A stretch of 64,000 nucleotides of DNA from positions 435,717,080-435,781,079 of the forward strand of contig CM068373.1 in assembly GCA_034769895.1 (NCBI GenBank), given 5' to 3'. The stretch's first letter is position 1, and each line of letters starts with the position of its first letter. This stretch comes from Magicicada septendecula (taxonomy: Eukaryota; Arthropoda; Insecta; Hemiptera; Cicadidae). The notes beneath the pieces were generated by a model that made no database searches, had not been told where the DNA came from, and was given only the letters and a program-made list of their open reading frames with translations. Below, piece by piece: positions 46,942 to 59,499 of this stretch. Made by a program: the position numbers and the translations under genes.

Positions 46942-48966
46942 ATGAGGAAGCGAGAGGTATCGCGAAAACGAGCGGCCGAAATCGAGAAGGTAGACGAGTT
47001 AAATATGGAAGATAAAGAAGCGACACTGGTCGAAGAAGTAGAAGTAATAATAAGAGAGGACCAAGGAGATAAGCAAGAACCGGACAAAATCACAGAGAGC
47101 GTTGACCTGAAGAGCATTATGGAATATTTAAAAGAGTTAAAAAAGGACAATAAACAGTCCATAGAGGAATTAAAACAGGACAATAAACAGTCCATAGAGA
47201 ACAATAATAAGAACTTAGAAAGATTGAAAGAAGAATTAAGTGAGAACAGTAATAAGAACTTAGAAAACAGTAATAAGAACTTAGTAATGTTGAAGGAAGA
47301 CTTGAGTAAGAAGATGGAGGAAATAAAGAGTGATAATAAACAAACAAAGGAGGAATTGAGCCGAGAATTGAAAGAGAATAGCAGTAAAATGGAAGAGAAA
47401 ATAGACGAAAATAATAGAGCATTGAGGGAAGAACTGAAGGGAAATTATCAAGAGACCATGAAAAAATTAGATGAACACAGAGAGTCATTAAAAGAAGAGT
47501 GGAATAACAAGATGGAAATTAATAACCGGCAATTGCAGGAAGAATGGGACAAGAAGCTGGAAGAACCGGTGACTGAAATTAAAAGGGTGGAATCCGAGAC
47601 CAAGGAAAAGTGTGAGCGGATGAATCAAGAGATACTGAGCGTCCGGGAAGAAACGAATGGACGAGTTGAAAATATCAGAACCAACCAAGCAGTGATGGGA
47701 GGGAGGTTGGAAGATATGAGTAATAGTCTCAATCGAGTACAAGACCAAACAACTGCTCATAGAGACGAAATCAATTCCTTAAAAAACAGACAGTGTACCG
47801 GTGCCCATACAACATGCGAGGAAAATCGAGAGGTGATCGATTTTCAAAACTATAGAAGAAACCCCATGCTATTTTTAGAACGAGTCGAAGAGAAGATAGC
47901 CAAAACCGGGGAAGACAGATGGTTTGTGATAAGGAGCATGTTGGATGAGATGTTCCGAAAGGTATATGACAATTGGTGGACGGCGATGCGGCCGGGTATA
48001 CAGAACTTCCAGGAATTTAAGAAACAGTTCAAATCTAAATATTGGTCCGATGCCACACAACACATGATAAGAAGTGACCTAGGATTGGGCAGATATGACC
48101 TGCACGGCAAGCAAACTCCAACTGCATATTTTCTTGGCAAAATAAATATAGCCAGACATTTAGAGCCTGCAATTCCTACGGAATGTTTAGTGCGGCTATT
48201 AGCATACCACTATGGTGGCGAAATTACAAGAGGCCGGATAAATGGACACATACAAACCATCGAGGAGATGTCAACATTATTGGCAGAGATGGAACAGGAG
48301 AAGAACTTCCTACAATATAGACGAAGGAACGATGAGATAAATAGAAATAATGGTCGTCGCGACGCCCCATACGAAAACAACGGGCAACGACCGAACAACA
48401 ATAGTTATAACAACAACGGTAACCACTATCAGCGCGGTTACCAAAACCAGAATAACACCAATAAGTATCCACGAAATAACGCAAATAATAACAACAATAA
48501 CAACAACCACTACTACCGTAGCCCTCCTACAAATAATAACAACAATGGATACCAGCGTGCCAATGACAGAGACCACCAGTACCAGAACAACCGGGGTTAT
48601 AATAACAACTATGATAATCGATACAGGCACAATAATAACGGCAATAATAACAGTCAAAATCAAACATATAGAAGACAAGTGAATTATGTAAGTGTTGACG
48701 ATAGGGATGTGGGAAGACGTTGGTACCAGGGACGAGCAAACTATAATGGAAACCGTGGAAGGAGTTTTCAGGAAGAGAGTAACCAGCACTACCGCGATGA
48801 ACATCGGCGAAGTAGAAGCTGCGACGACAACAGAAATAATCGAAATTCAGTGACGTTCAATAATAACGCCATTGAGGTACAAGAGGCGCAGAACAGAGAC
48901 AGACCCAATCAATCAGACAACAGGACTGAGGAGATCAGCCCTGATTTAAACGAACTGCGGCAGTGA
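46942..48966 (+). CDS. gag of element C, copy 1
   Basis: 674 residues. Residues ~20-290 are Lys/Glu/Asn-rich with heptads and repeated NNKNLE-type words, predicted to be coiled coil. Residues ~300-460 resemble the Ty3/Gypsy capsid domain (FLERVEEKIAKTGEDRWFVI, then WTAMRPGIQNFQEFKKQF and a following helix-rich part). Residues ~465-575 are strongly Asn/Tyr/Arg-rich. No CCHC zinc knuckle is present, so the Arg/Asn-rich tail may bind RNA instead. Pol starts in the -1 frame just before the gag stop, an arrangement in which the family is known to use -1 ribosomal frameshifting. The frame is whole. Confidence 0.9.
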   Translation: MRKREVSRKRAAEIEKVDELNMEDKEATLVEEVEVIIREDQGDKQEPDKITESVDLKSIMEYLKELKKDNKQSIEELKQDNKQSIENNNKNLERLKEELSENSNKNLENSNKNLVMLKEDLSKKMEEIKSDNKQTKEELSRELKENSSKMEEKIDENNRALREELKGNYQETMKKLDEHRESLKEEWNNKMEINNRQLQEEWDKKLEEPVTEIKRVESETKEKCERMNQEILSVREETNGRVENIRTNQAVMGGRLEDMSNSLNRVQDQTTAHRDEINSLKNRQCTGAHTTCEENREVIDFQNYRRNPMLFLERVEEKIAKTGEDRWFVIRSMLDEMFRKVYDNWWTAMRPGIQNFQEFKKQFKSKYWSDATQHMIRSDLGLGRYDLHGKQTPTAYFLGKINIARHLEPAIPTECLVRLLAYHYGGEITRGRINGHIQTIEEMSTLLAEMEQEKNFLQYRRRNDEINRNNGRRDAPYENNGQRPNNNSYNNNGNHYQRGYQNQNNTNKYPRNNANNNNNNNNHYYRSPPTNNNNNGYQRANDRDHQYQNNRGYNNNYDNRYRHNNNGNNNSQNQTYRRQVNYVSVDDRDVGRRWYQGRANYNGNRGRSFQEESNQHYRDEHRRSRSCDDNRNNRNSVTFNNNAIEVQEAQNRDRPNQSDNRTEEISPDLNELRQ

Positions 48967-51900
48967 AAATCCACCAGGTCCCATCACTGAACCGGCAATT
49001 TGGGTACTTACTAGGACGAGACAAAACGACTGACGATACGTTGACAATAGTGCAAAATCATTTCCTAAAGAATGTTAGAGAAGAGCTACTGAACGAAGAC
49101 TCGATAACACAAAATAATTCAAATAGTGAGATTGTTTATATCATCGCCCAAGTGAATGGACTAGAGACAAGATGTATGATAGATACGGGCGCAAACGTGT
49201 CGTTAATCGACAACAGTGAATACCTCAAAATTCAAAAATATAGTAAGGCCATCTTACCAACTTTACCAATTCAAAATGTAATTTTAATCGGAGCCACTGG
49301 AAGACAAAACAAGTCAATAAGAAAACAGGTATCATTAACAGTGACCAGCAGAAATGTAGCTATACCTATGATTTTTCTAATAGCTAGTAATCTACCATTT
49401 AATCTACTAATAGGCTGTGATATTTTGAGAAAATACTCAGCAATAATTGACATGAGACAAGCCATAGTGTCATTAAAAGTGGATAATATAGAATGGACAG
49501 CAAGATTAGTAGAAAACAAAAATGTACCTTCATGCAACAGTATAAGAAAATTCAGTAATAATCAAGATGAGTCATGGAATGTAAGAAGGGAATACTTTGG
49601 GTGTGGAGATAGTTTATGGTTGGAAAAATTAGAAGAGATCCGACAATTTCGGTCAGAACAAAATGAATGCAATTTAACCACACAACAAATAGAGAAGTTA
49701 ATTTCAATATATAATAAATACCGCTATGTTTTTTCTGATGTACCTGGCAAAGTAAAGGATTATCAATTTACATTACAATTCAAGGAGCCTGTCAATTTTA
49801 ATAAAAAATCATATCCCGTTGCTTATGCATTAAAGGAAGCAGTGAGGAATGAACTAAACAAAATGATAGCAGAAGATATTATTGAATATAGCTGTTCCCC
49901 ATATACCAGTCCGTTAATAGCAGTCCCAAAGAAAGATGGCAAAGTACGACTCTGCTTAGATGCTAGAGAGATTAATAAGATCATAGTTAATGACAGAACA
50001 TCTCCTGGAGAGATTGAGGAGATACTGAAAAAATTCAATGGCATACAATTTATTAGCACCTGGGATACGGTTTGTGGGTATTGGCAGGTGGAGCTACACC
50101 CAGATAGTCGAAAGTACGTCGCCTTTATTTTCGAAGGAAGGAACTATCAGTTCAAGAGACTACCGTTTGGACTGGTAAATTCAGTAGCTGTATTCGCAAG
50201 ATGTATGGACCAGGTGTTGGGTCCAGATACTATTCCATATACCACAGTCTATGTTGATGACTTGTTGATTACTTCAGTGAATTGGGAAGACCATTGTGAC
50301 AGAGTAGGACAAGTATTACAAAAACTATCAGACAATAACGTTACACTAAAACTTCAAAAATCTAAGCTTATCGCCAGTGACGTCCAATTCCTGGGTTTTA
50401 ACCTAACAAGACAAGGAATAACGCCATCCAACGAAAAAATTGAAGCTATCCAGAAGTTCCCAAGTCCTAAAAATAAAAAGCAACTTCAATCATTTCTGGG
50501 ACTTTGCAATTATTATAGGAAATTTCAGAGAAATTATTCTGAAATGACAGCAAAGTTTTCTCCACAATTATCCTCTAAGAACAAATGGTCCTGGGGACAG
50601 GAACAAGACAATTTACTCCAAATGATCAAGCACAATTTCCTAAGTTCAGTTGTATTAAGACATCCTAATTTCAATCAACCTTTCTTCATGAACTGTGACG
50701 CCAGTGATATAAGTTTAGGATCTGTATTATATCAAGAAGATAGTGAGGGAGAACATCAGGTGGTGAGTTTTGCAAGCAGAATACTTAATGGATGTGAACG
50801 CAATTATAGTGTAACAGAAAAAGAGTTATTAAGCGTTGTATTCGCTTGTGGGAAATTCAGAACCTACATTCTTGGATACTCAATAACTGTGAGGAGCGAT
50901 CATAAGTCAATATCTTTCCTAAAAAATTGCAAGATCAACCATGGGAGATTGACAAGGTGGATACTCGCACTACAGGAGTACCATATAAATTGGGAGTATG
51001 TTCCAGGAAAACAGAATATTGCTGCAGATATATTGTCCCGGATTAACATAGAACAACAAACTTTTGAAGGGGAAAAAGAAACAATCATCAAGGTATACAC
51101 TATATTAAAAAACAAGTCAGATTTGGAAAACATCATGAAATCCATTGCACAACAACAAACCGAGGATACCAAAATCAACAATTTTAGACAAAGACTGATC
51201 CAACAGGATGAAAAAATCACTGCATATTACTGTCTACATGAAGACATATTATTTTACAAACCAAATAATAACCAAGGCTCATGGAAGGTGGTGATACCTA
51301 AAGCTTTAGAAACAGAATTAATATTGGACTACCATAGCCGATATGGGCATATGGGTGCATTAAAAGTAATGAAGGCACTTGAGGAACACACTTACATTAA
51401 GAATATCAACAGAAGAGTTAGAGAATGTATCCGGCAGTGTCACATCTGTCAATTGGCAAAATGCAATAATGAAAAAACAGAAGGAATTATGCAACCTATT
51501 ACATCAACTGGTAAATTAGAGAGAGTATTTTTAGATGTGTGTGGTCCGTTACCTCGTAGTGGAGGGAGAAAACAGTATAAATTCATTATAATCATGTTCG
51601 ACCATTACTCCAAGTTTACAAAACTATACCCCATTAATCGGGCAACTACAAAAAAGATTTTGCAAATAGTGATCCAACAATACATACCAGAGTTGGGAGC
51701 TCCACGATCAATTATTACCGATCACGGAACTCAGTTTCGAGGAAGGGTTTGGAAGGAGACTTTGTTAGACTTAGGTGTCAAGACATATAAAACATCTGTC
51801 TATCACCCAAATAGCAACCTGGCGGAAAGAGTACTGAGGGAGGTCGGCCGTATACTCAGGACATATTGTTTTGATAAACACCAGAAGTGGAGTGACTACA

Positions 51901-52349
51901 TTATACAAACTGAGAGCTTTATCAACTTAGCTTACCATGAAGCAATACAAGATACTCCATATACCATAATGCATGAAAGACTACCACCCAGAGAAATTAG
52001 TGAAATAATCAATTTCCCAAACAACCCAGCTTACCAGTTCGACAACGTGAGATTCCACAGCAAACTGAATGAACAAGTGGAGAAAAGAAGGAAAAAATAC
52101 AAAATAATTCAGCAGAAGGTGATCCAGTACAAGATTGGAGACAAGGTATTGTTAAAAAACCGCGAATTGCCAAGTTCTAAGGAAGGAATAGCAAAAAAGC
52201 TATTATTACTGTATAATGGACCATATGTTGTTATAAAAAACAATAACAATAATACTTATGTCATTAGTGATGTGGAAACAAAAAAGATTAAGGGAACATA
52301 CAACCAAGTTTCCTTAAAAATGTATTATGAACCTAATAAACAAAGTTGA
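48963..52349 (+). CDS. pol of element C, copy 1 (protease-RT-RNase H-integrase)
   Basis: About 1128 codons. The protease has MIDTGANVSLID near residue 72. The RT has a VYVDDLLIT catalytic box near 430, preceded by LPFGLVNSVAVFARCMDQ. RNase H has NCDASDISLGSVLY near 577. The integrase HHCC zinc site lies at 789-830 (YHSRYGHMG ... CIRQCHICQLAKC). The integrase core has FLDVCGP (~855), IITDHGTQF (~917) and NLAERV (~952), and the tail is basic. The order is that of Ty3/Gypsy. There is no env-like frame downstream: 52350-53403 is AT-rich non-coding up to the purine-rich GGTGGCAGGG before the next LTR. The frame is whole and the flanking LTRs are nearly identical, so this is a young copy. Confidence 0.93.
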   Translation: MKIHQVPSLNRQFGYLLGRDKTTDDTLTIVQNHFLKNVREELLNEDSITQNNSNSEIVYIIAQVNGLETRCMIDTGANVSLIDNSEYLKIQKYSKAILPTLPIQNVILIGATGRQNKSIRKQVSLTVTSRNVAIPMIFLIASNLPFNLLIGCDILRKYSAIIDMRQAIVSLKVDNIEWTARLVENKNVPSCNSIRKFSNNQDESWNVRREYFGCGDSLWLEKLEEIRQFRSEQNECNLTTQQIEKLISIYNKYRYVFSDVPGKVKDYQFTLQFKEPVNFNKKSYPVAYALKEAVRNELNKMIAEDIIEYSCSPYTSPLIAVPKKDGKVRLCLDAREINKIIVNDRTSPGEIEEILKKFNGIQFISTWDTVCGYWQVELHPDSRKYVAFIFEGRNYQFKRLPFGLVNSVAVFARCMDQVLGPDTIPYTTVYVDDLLITSVNWEDHCDRVGQVLQKLSDNNVTLKLQKSKLIASDVQFLGFNLTRQGITPSNEKIEAIQKFPSPKNKKQLQSFLGLCNYYRKFQRNYSEMTAKFSPQLSSKNKWSWGQEQDNLLQMIKHNFLSSVVLRHPNFNQPFFMNCDASDISLGSVLYQEDSEGEHQVVSFASRILNGCERNYSVTEKELLSVVFACGKFRTYILGYSITVRSDHKSISFLKNCKINHGRLTRWILALQEYHINWEYVPGKQNIAADILSRINIEQQTFEGEKETIIKVYTILKNKSDLENIMKSIAQQQTEDTKINNFRQRLIQQDEKITAYYCLHEDILFYKPNNNQGSWKVVIPKALETELILDYHSRYGHMGALKVMKALEEHTYIKNINRRVRECIRQCHICQLAKCNNEKTEGIMQPITSTGKLERVFLDVCGPLPRSGGRKQYKFIIIMFDHYSKFTKLYPINRATTKKILQIVIQQYIPELGAPRSIITDHGTQFRGRVWKETLLDLGVKTYKTSVYHPNSNLAERVLREVGRILRTYCFDKHQKWSDYIIQTESFINLAYHEAIQDTPYTIMHERLPPREISEIINFPNNPAYQFDNVRFHSKLNEQVEKRRKKYKIIQQKVIQYKIGDKVLLKNRELPSSKEGIAKKLLLLYNGPYVVIKNNNNNTYVISDVETKKIKGTYNQVSLKMYYEPNKQS

Positions 52350-53403
52350 TAAAACCACAAAATTCTAAAGAAATAGTAAGATCAACTTACAACTAATTAT
52401 TTATGAGAATTAATTTGGAATTGAAGAATTTATTATTATAAAACCTCAAAACTCAAAGAACATAGTAAGCTCATCTAACCAACTTTGATAATCCAAAATA
52501 TAATTTTAAATTAAGCCAAATAAACAAATTTGAATATATCAGAATTCAAATGAAAAGAAAGGACCAATTACGGTACAGTTTGATAATGTTATGATGAATC
52601 AAGCAGATAAACAACTGGGATTAAATTTCCAAATTTCTAAACAAAATAAGCACCTCTTATTAAACACAGTTATGAACTTATTATTGGAATATAAAAGAAG
52701 GATACAACATCCATAAATTAGAAGAAACTATAGTGATATAAAATGAATAAGAAAGGACAAATGTAGACAGTCGACGATGAAAATGAGACAAGACTAGAAA
52801 CGAATTTATTGCAAATAACCTATCATGATTGTGAGAGAATCAACAACAACTGAAGATGTAAATAGTTGTTATGTTTTAATTTAAATGAAGATAGTGAATG
52901 AAAAATGAAGATTAAGCAGTACTGATAAAGAAGGAAGGAAGATAGTACCAATAGAAAATAAAAAATGTTATTAATATCGCCACAAGAAAATAAACATCTG
53001 AAAGAATCAATGGAAAGAAATATTTAGATCTGAGAAGTTAGACTGAGTGAACAATCCCAAGAATATATTATATTATTTTATTTATTTTAGTCGTGAATAG
53101 ACTAGTGATTATTAAATGTGATTGACTGACGAGATAGCTCCAGCAATCGATATTATTTATGTATTATGTATTGTAAGGACAGCGGGGTATTAGGTCAAGA
53201 GAGCCACCCGACTGATTCCAGAATATATGGTGATTAATTTGTTAGGGAAGTAACATGTTCCAGGGATAGAACACTTATAATTAAAGACAAGTATACCAGA
53301 TCATAATAAGAATAACAAATGATAATATGAAAAAGAAGGTAAGTGATAATTTCAACAAAAACAATATTTTATTAAAATGATCAAATTTGGTGGCAGGGTA
53401 ATA
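52350..53403 (+). other. Non-coding 3' interior of element C
   Basis: About 1 kb of AT-rich sequence between pol and the second LTR. No envelope-like or other gene is recognised. The purine-rich end TGGTGGCAGGGTAATA abuts the LTR start at 53404 and is the likely plus-strand primer. Confidence 0.7.
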
Positions 53404-56400
53404 TGTAACATGACATTTGGAACAACATAATATCGTACCTGACTTAATAAAGACTTTGATTAAGAAGCTGACAAGGAGAACAATATCTTCCAAGATGATA
53501 GTGAAGAAGAACGACTAACAATTTTAGACTGACTAGTAAGACAACTGACCGTACCCAAATTAATGATTTAGGCTAAGTGATGCAGATATCTTCAAACCCC
53601 AACTATGACGATGAACTTTCAGTATTGACCAAACAAAGATTTGTAAGGACAAATGGTTTATGAACCAGGACTATAAAGAAACAAATGCTTTCAGTTGATG
53701 TATCATTAAATCCAGACAATCAAAATACAAAGTGAGGGATAATAGACCCAAACATATAATATTATGTAAGAAAAATATTAGTAAATAATTAAGTTAATTG
53801 ATGTAACAAAAATATAAATATACTTGGTTATAGATACAAGAACCATACAAATAATTGTCACATATAGAGTTCATAGGGTTGTCCAATAAACAACAAATTA
53901 TAACATGGTCACGATAACATTTATAACAAGAGTAAAACCCAGATAAACAGTAAATGTAACAAGATTATTAGAACTGTGTGTGAGGTAGAGAAATAGTGTT
54001 CACTTTATTGTAATTTTTGTAAGTCAAACATCAGTAAATATACGGATGTTTAAACCCATATAAATAGTAAATATGACATAGACAGTGTCAGAATAATGAG
54101 TAAATTAGCTGACAAAGGACTAAATAATTAGTATAGGATTTGTTTTGTAAAATGTGCATGTTTTATGTTATAGCACAGTGTTTTATATAATAGTATTTGT
54201 GTTGTGTTTTTTGTATGTACCAGGGGATACAGTTAGTTTAAAGGAATGTCAATTTTATGATATTAATTCAATTTTTTTATGTTGTGTTAACAAATGTAAC
54301 AATAGAGCTGATGTTAAACCATGTTAAATGAATTAACCAAGCAGAATGGACTATACAAAGATGTTTTGTTAAGTGTCAAACACTTATACAGTCTGAGTAG
54401 AAAACAATTATTTGTGCAAGGAATTGGTATAATCATAGCCATGTGGACATGAATTTAACTATTAGAATAATATATATTTTGTGTTGTTAAAATAACGTTA
54501 TATGTTAAACCATTTTTATAAATGTTAGAAGTTAATTTAATTGTTAAAGATGTTAAAACATGATGATGAAAATAATACTATTACATAGGCCAGGTGAAAC
54601 CAACTTTAGTAAATTTTGAACAATTACATTAGAAATTTTGTAAAGCAAATGTGAAAGGGTTGATGTATTTATAGATAATAATGTATACAAGGAATATAGA
54701 AACAAAATAACACATATTGTATAAAAACATACTTATTTATACATTTAATTCACTTCTACTTACCTTTGTTCCTAAGGGTCCCCCCAGAGTTCTCCTATAA
54801 GCGAGATCAGAAACAGTGTGAGATTACGAAATAATTCTGAATACCCATTTTGAATGAAGAGAATTTAACTTTTCCTTTTATTTTAAAATCATTTGACAGA
54901 TTTGAATTTTTTACTTTTCCTCCAAATATAGATTTTACATACTTTAAAAATATTATGATTTTACAGGTTGTGTAATCATTACGTCTTATGTACTATTCTT
55001 ATTTTCTACTACTTACATACATTAAACAAGAGAGCCCAGCCTGCCATTTTCACTTAAATTAATTTTAATTTATTTGATACCCCATATCTTTATAAAACCC
55101 CAACCCTTACACTTTCAGTAGACGAAATAACCCCCGGCCACGTGGTCTTCGCGCACATCCATTTCTTTTCTAATTTCGTGTGAAATGTCCAAAAGGTGTT
55201 TAATGTTGTTTTACATTTTTCCCGACCGCGGTCACATGAACTTTTTCAGCTATTTCACTGTTATATCAGTTTTAACAAAAATTTGTTTCTGAGCCCGGTT
55301 GTCGGGCGGCCTGCACAGGCGAGAGTCGACCAAAGACTGACTGCGTCTCTCAGTTCCCCACTCCAGGAGCATTTTTAGTCAAGACGACGGACATCAATGC
55401 CTTGTAAGTAGTCGTCACAGTTTCGACTCATGCTAGTCATGTAGTTGTTGGAATGACGATAGCAGACGATTTCAACTAGGCACTGGCTAATGTCATAAAA
55501 GTGGGTGGGACTTAAAACAGCACTTCCGCAAAGTTTTGGAGAAGGCGATGAATATTATCCTCTCTAGCCATCTTGGTTTTTCACCATCGCTTGGGTAGGC
55601 GCTCATGCGCGAGTAGTGACGTGTGTGCACTGCCACACCAGTACAGATTTCTGCGAATTTTTAGGGTGGCGCGAATTCTCTGCCGCATTCCTCGACAACA
55701 ACTGCGCCTTACTGCTTTGTTTCACTGTTCTGTTATACTGACAAATACGTTGCACAATAATACAGTTTTACAATATTTTACACAAGCCCGCCCGAAAACG
55801 AAATAAGTAAAAATATATATATATATATGCCCCAAACGGTTAAAATAAAAACACCCAAAATTTGACCCGCTACAATATCAAGTTATTTAAGAAAATTCCA
55901 AATAACAAAATTGTAACATCCATAGTTTTTAAGCAAAAATAGGCATGTTTGGTGTCTAAATATAACACATGTGAAGATCAAAATAGTGCTGATAATGGTT
56001 TTAAACTCCCATTCAGTATAGAAAAGTTACGTTAGTTTAAAGATTTTGAACAAATTTAGATTCTGAAATAATAAAAGTATATGACAATGTCTATTCGAAT
56101 TGACCAACCAGGTTCCAAGTTTACCCATAGCAACCAGAAATTTTGGATAAATAAAAAGAGACTTCTTTGACAACGATCTTAGCAGATAGACGCGTTTTTA
56201 AAATCTTCTTACATTTTGTGTTATAAAGTGTGAAAAAACTATACAACTAAATAAATACAGTTAGAGGTACACTACACGAACTCATTGCAATAACAGAAGA
56301 CTACCCATTAGACGAATTAGAAGAAATAACAACCAGGAAGAAAATTTGAAGTGGACGAGGGACGAGAAGAAGATCTGACGTGTACGTGGGCCCTATCTTA

Positions 56401-57392
56401 AACCAAGAAGAGTACAAGAAGAGGATTTGGTGATCTGACGTCTCATTATTTTGTATTTCAACACACACATTTGGATACACGAATTTTAAGTAATAATCAA
56501 CTAAACTACAGACACCATATCACACAAACACTAAAAACAATCACTAATAACACCATATAAGACTAACACCTTTTTAAACACAACGAGAACTATTAATTTA
56601 CACAATAACTATCAAAGCCTGATTTGAACATAACCTTTTTTAAAACTGGTAACCACTATACAATTTCTGTGTGCACCTATCACTCTAACGTTGTAATATC
56701 CTGTAATTGTAAACTTGTATTTTGATTAATAGTGTAATATTTTGTTTAATTTATAATCCCCGAACCATATACGCCCTGAGATAATCTTTATTTTTATTTA
56801 AAAACGTTAACAAAAAGCATTGTTTTGGTCTCAAGAAATACTGAACGTTTGGCTACTACTGCTGCCAACTGGTAAAGAGAAGATTTATAATTTGTACTAC
56901 AATTGCGATTATTCTGTTTTAAAAATTATTAAAACAGTTAACCAGTGTTTTTTCCGAATAAAGGATCCCACAAGGATATATGTTTGATGATAATTGTGTG
57001 TCGTTATTATTGCTGTAACATTTAGTAAATAAAATTCGCAGATTGCAGTGAACCCGATAGTTGGTATCGCTGAGTGACGTCACGGAAAAGAAGCAGCGTA
57101 GTGGGAGTAAGCGGCAATTTACAAAAACCACTCGCCGTTCAACATAACACATTTATAATTACACATAGACGACTCCAGTGCGAGTTTGTCGCTACATTAT
57201 TTACCTATATTACAAGTTGACACTTCCAACGGGTGGTGTAATTCAAGTGCACACTATATAAATACAAGTAACCCGCCCACAATAACATTGTACGTAACGA
57301 AAAATCCGATTACCAATAGACGAACCTGAAGTGAGGCTACATACATTACGTTTCAATAGAAGTAACTTTAAATTCTCTATTTTATCGTTACA
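53404..57392 (+). repeat. Second LTR of element C
   Basis: 3989 bp, about 99.7% identical to 42884-46859 by eye (roughly ten substitutions and a few short indels). It is shared between copy 1 (as 3' LTR) and copy 2 (as 5' LTR). Confidence 0.93.
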
Positions 57393-57474
57393 AATTGGCG
57401 CACCAATGTGTGAGGCGTGTAATTTAATATAAATTAAATTATTATTAATAGACAAATAAACCAAAATAAACAAG

Positions 57475-59499
57475 ATGAGGAAGCGAGAGGTATCGCGAAA
57501 ACGAGCGGCCGAAATCGAGAAGGTAGACGAGTTAAATATGGAAGATAAAGAAGCGACACCGGTCGAAGAAGTAGAAGTAATAATAAGAGAGGACCAAGGA
57601 GATAAGCAAGAACCGGACAAAATCACAGAGAGCGTTGACCTGAAGAGCATTATGGAATATTTAAAAGAGTTAAAAAAGGACAATAAACAGTCCATAGAGG
57701 AATTAAAACAGGACAATAAACAGTCCATAGAGAACAATAATAAGAACTTAGAAAGATTGAAAGAAGAATTAAGTGAGAACAGTAATAAGAACTTAGAAAA
57801 CAGTAATAAGAACTTAGTAATGTTGAAGGAAGACTTGAGTAAGAAGATGGAGGAAATAAAGAGTGATAATAAACAAACAAAGGAGGAATTGAGCCGAGAA
57901 TTGAAAGAGAATAGCAGTAAAATGGAAGAGAAAATAGACGAAAATAATAGAGCATTGAGGGAAGAACTGAAGGGAAATTATCAAGAGACCATGAAAAAAT
58001 TAGATGAACACAGAGATTCATTAAAAGAAGAGTGGAATAACAAGATGGAAATTAATAACCGGCAATTGCAGGAAGAATGGGACAAGAAGCTGGAAGAACC
58101 GGTGACTGAAATTAAAAGGGTGGAATCCGAGACCAAGGAAAAGTGTGAGCGGATGAATCAAGAGATACTGAGCGTCCGGGAAGAAACGAATGGACGAGTT
58201 GAAAATATCAGAACCAACCAAGCAGTGATGGGAGAGAGGTTGGAAGATATGAGTAATAGTCTCAATCGAGTACAAGACCAAACAACTGCTCATAGAGACG
58301 AAATCAATTCCTTAAAAAACAGACAGTGTACCGGTGCCCATACAACATGCGAGGAAAATCGAGAGGTGATCGATTTTCAAAACTATAGAAGAAACCCCAT
58401 GCTATTTTTAGAACGAGTCGAAGAGAAGATAGCCAAAACCGGGGAAGACAGATGGTTTGTGATAAGGAGCATGTTGGATGAGATGTTCCGAAAGGTATAT
58501 GACAATTGGTGGACGGCGATGCGGCCGGGTATACAGAACTTCCAGGAATTTAAGAAACAGTTCAAATCTAAATATTGGTCCGATGCCACACAACACATGA
58601 TAAGAAGTGACCTAGGATTGGGCAGATATGACCTGCACGGCAAGCAAACTCCAACTGCATATTTTCTTGGCAAAATAAATATAGCCAGACATTTAGAGCC
58701 TGCAATTCCTACGGAATGTTTAGTGCGGCTATTAGCATACCACTATGGTGGCGAAATTACAAGAGGCCGGATAAATGGACACATACAAACCATCGAGGAG
58801 ATGTCAACATTATTGGCAGAGATGGAACAGGAGAAGAACTTCCTACAATATAGACGAAGGAACGATGAGATAAATAGAAATAATGGTCGTCGCGACGCCC
58901 CATACGAAAACAACGGGCAACGACCGAACAACAATAGTTATAACAACAACGGTAACCACTATCAGCGCGGTTACCAAAACCAGAATAACACCAATAAGTA
59001 TCCACGAAATAACGCAAATAATAACAACAATAACAACAACCACTACTACCGTAGCCCTCCTACAAATAATAACAACAATGGATACCAGCGTGCCAATGAC
59101 AGAGACCACCAGTACCAGAACAACCGGGGTTATAATAACAACTATGATAATCGATACAGGCACAATAATAACGGCAATAATAACAGTCAAAATCAAACAT
59201 ATAGAAGACAAGTGAATTATGTAAGTGTTGACGATAGGGATGTGGGAAGACGTTGGTACCAGGGACGAGCAAACTATAATGGAAACCGTGGAAGGAGTTT
59301 TCAGGAAGAGAGTAACCAGCACTACCGCGATGAACATCGGCGAAGTAGAAGCTGCGACGACAACAGAAATAATCGAAATTCAGTGACGTTCAATAATAAC
59401 GCCATTGAGGTACAAGAGGCGCAGAACAGAGACAGACCCAATCAATCAGACAACAGGACTGAGGAGATCAGCCCTGATTTAAACGAACTGCGGCAGTGA
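57475..59499 (+). CDS. gag of element C, copy 2
   Basis: 674 residues, the same as copy 1 except for about three amino-acid differences (for example TPVEE for TLVEE near residue 35). The domains are as in copy 1. The near identity fits duplication of the internal region by recombination between LTRs rather than two independent insertions. Confidence 0.88.
   Translation: MRKREVSRKRAAEIEKVDELNMEDKEATPVEEVEVIIREDQGDKQEPDKITESVDLKSIMEYLKELKKDNKQSIEELKQDNKQSIENNNKNLERLKEELSENSNKNLENSNKNLVMLKEDLSKKMEEIKSDNKQTKEELSRELKENSSKMEEKIDENNRALREELKGNYQETMKKLDEHRDSLKEEWNNKMEINNRQLQEEWDKKLEEPVTEIKRVESETKEKCERMNQEILSVREETNGRVENIRTNQAVMGERLEDMSNSLNRVQDQTTAHRDEINSLKNRQCTGAHTTCEENREVIDFQNYRRNPMLFLERVEEKIAKTGEDRWFVIRSMLDEMFRKVYDNWWTAMRPGIQNFQEFKKQFKSKYWSDATQHMIRSDLGLGRYDLHGKQTPTAYFLGKINIARHLEPAIPTECLVRLLAYHYGGEITRGRINGHIQTIEEMSTLLAEMEQEKNFLQYRRRNDEINRNNGRRDAPYENNGQRPNNNSYNNNGNHYQRGYQNQNNTNKYPRNNANNNNNNNNHYYRSPPTNNNNNGYQRANDRDHQYQNNRGYNNNYDNRYRHNNNGNNNSQNQTYRRQVNYVSVDDRDVGRRWYQGRANYNGNRGRSFQEESNQHYRDEHRRSRSCDDNRNNRNSVTFNNNAIEVQEAQNRDRPNQSDNRTEEISPDLNELRQ

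Noticed and set aside
48310-48804. Hydrophobic antisense frame opposite the gag of element C (and its twin at 58843-59337)
   Set aside because: It is a shadow of the Asn-codon-rich gag tail; AAT/AAC read backwards gives Ile/Val. No independent support.
52350-53403. A possible envelope gene downstream of pol in element C
   Set aside because: No frame of adequate length, signal peptide or membrane segment was seen before the next LTR.
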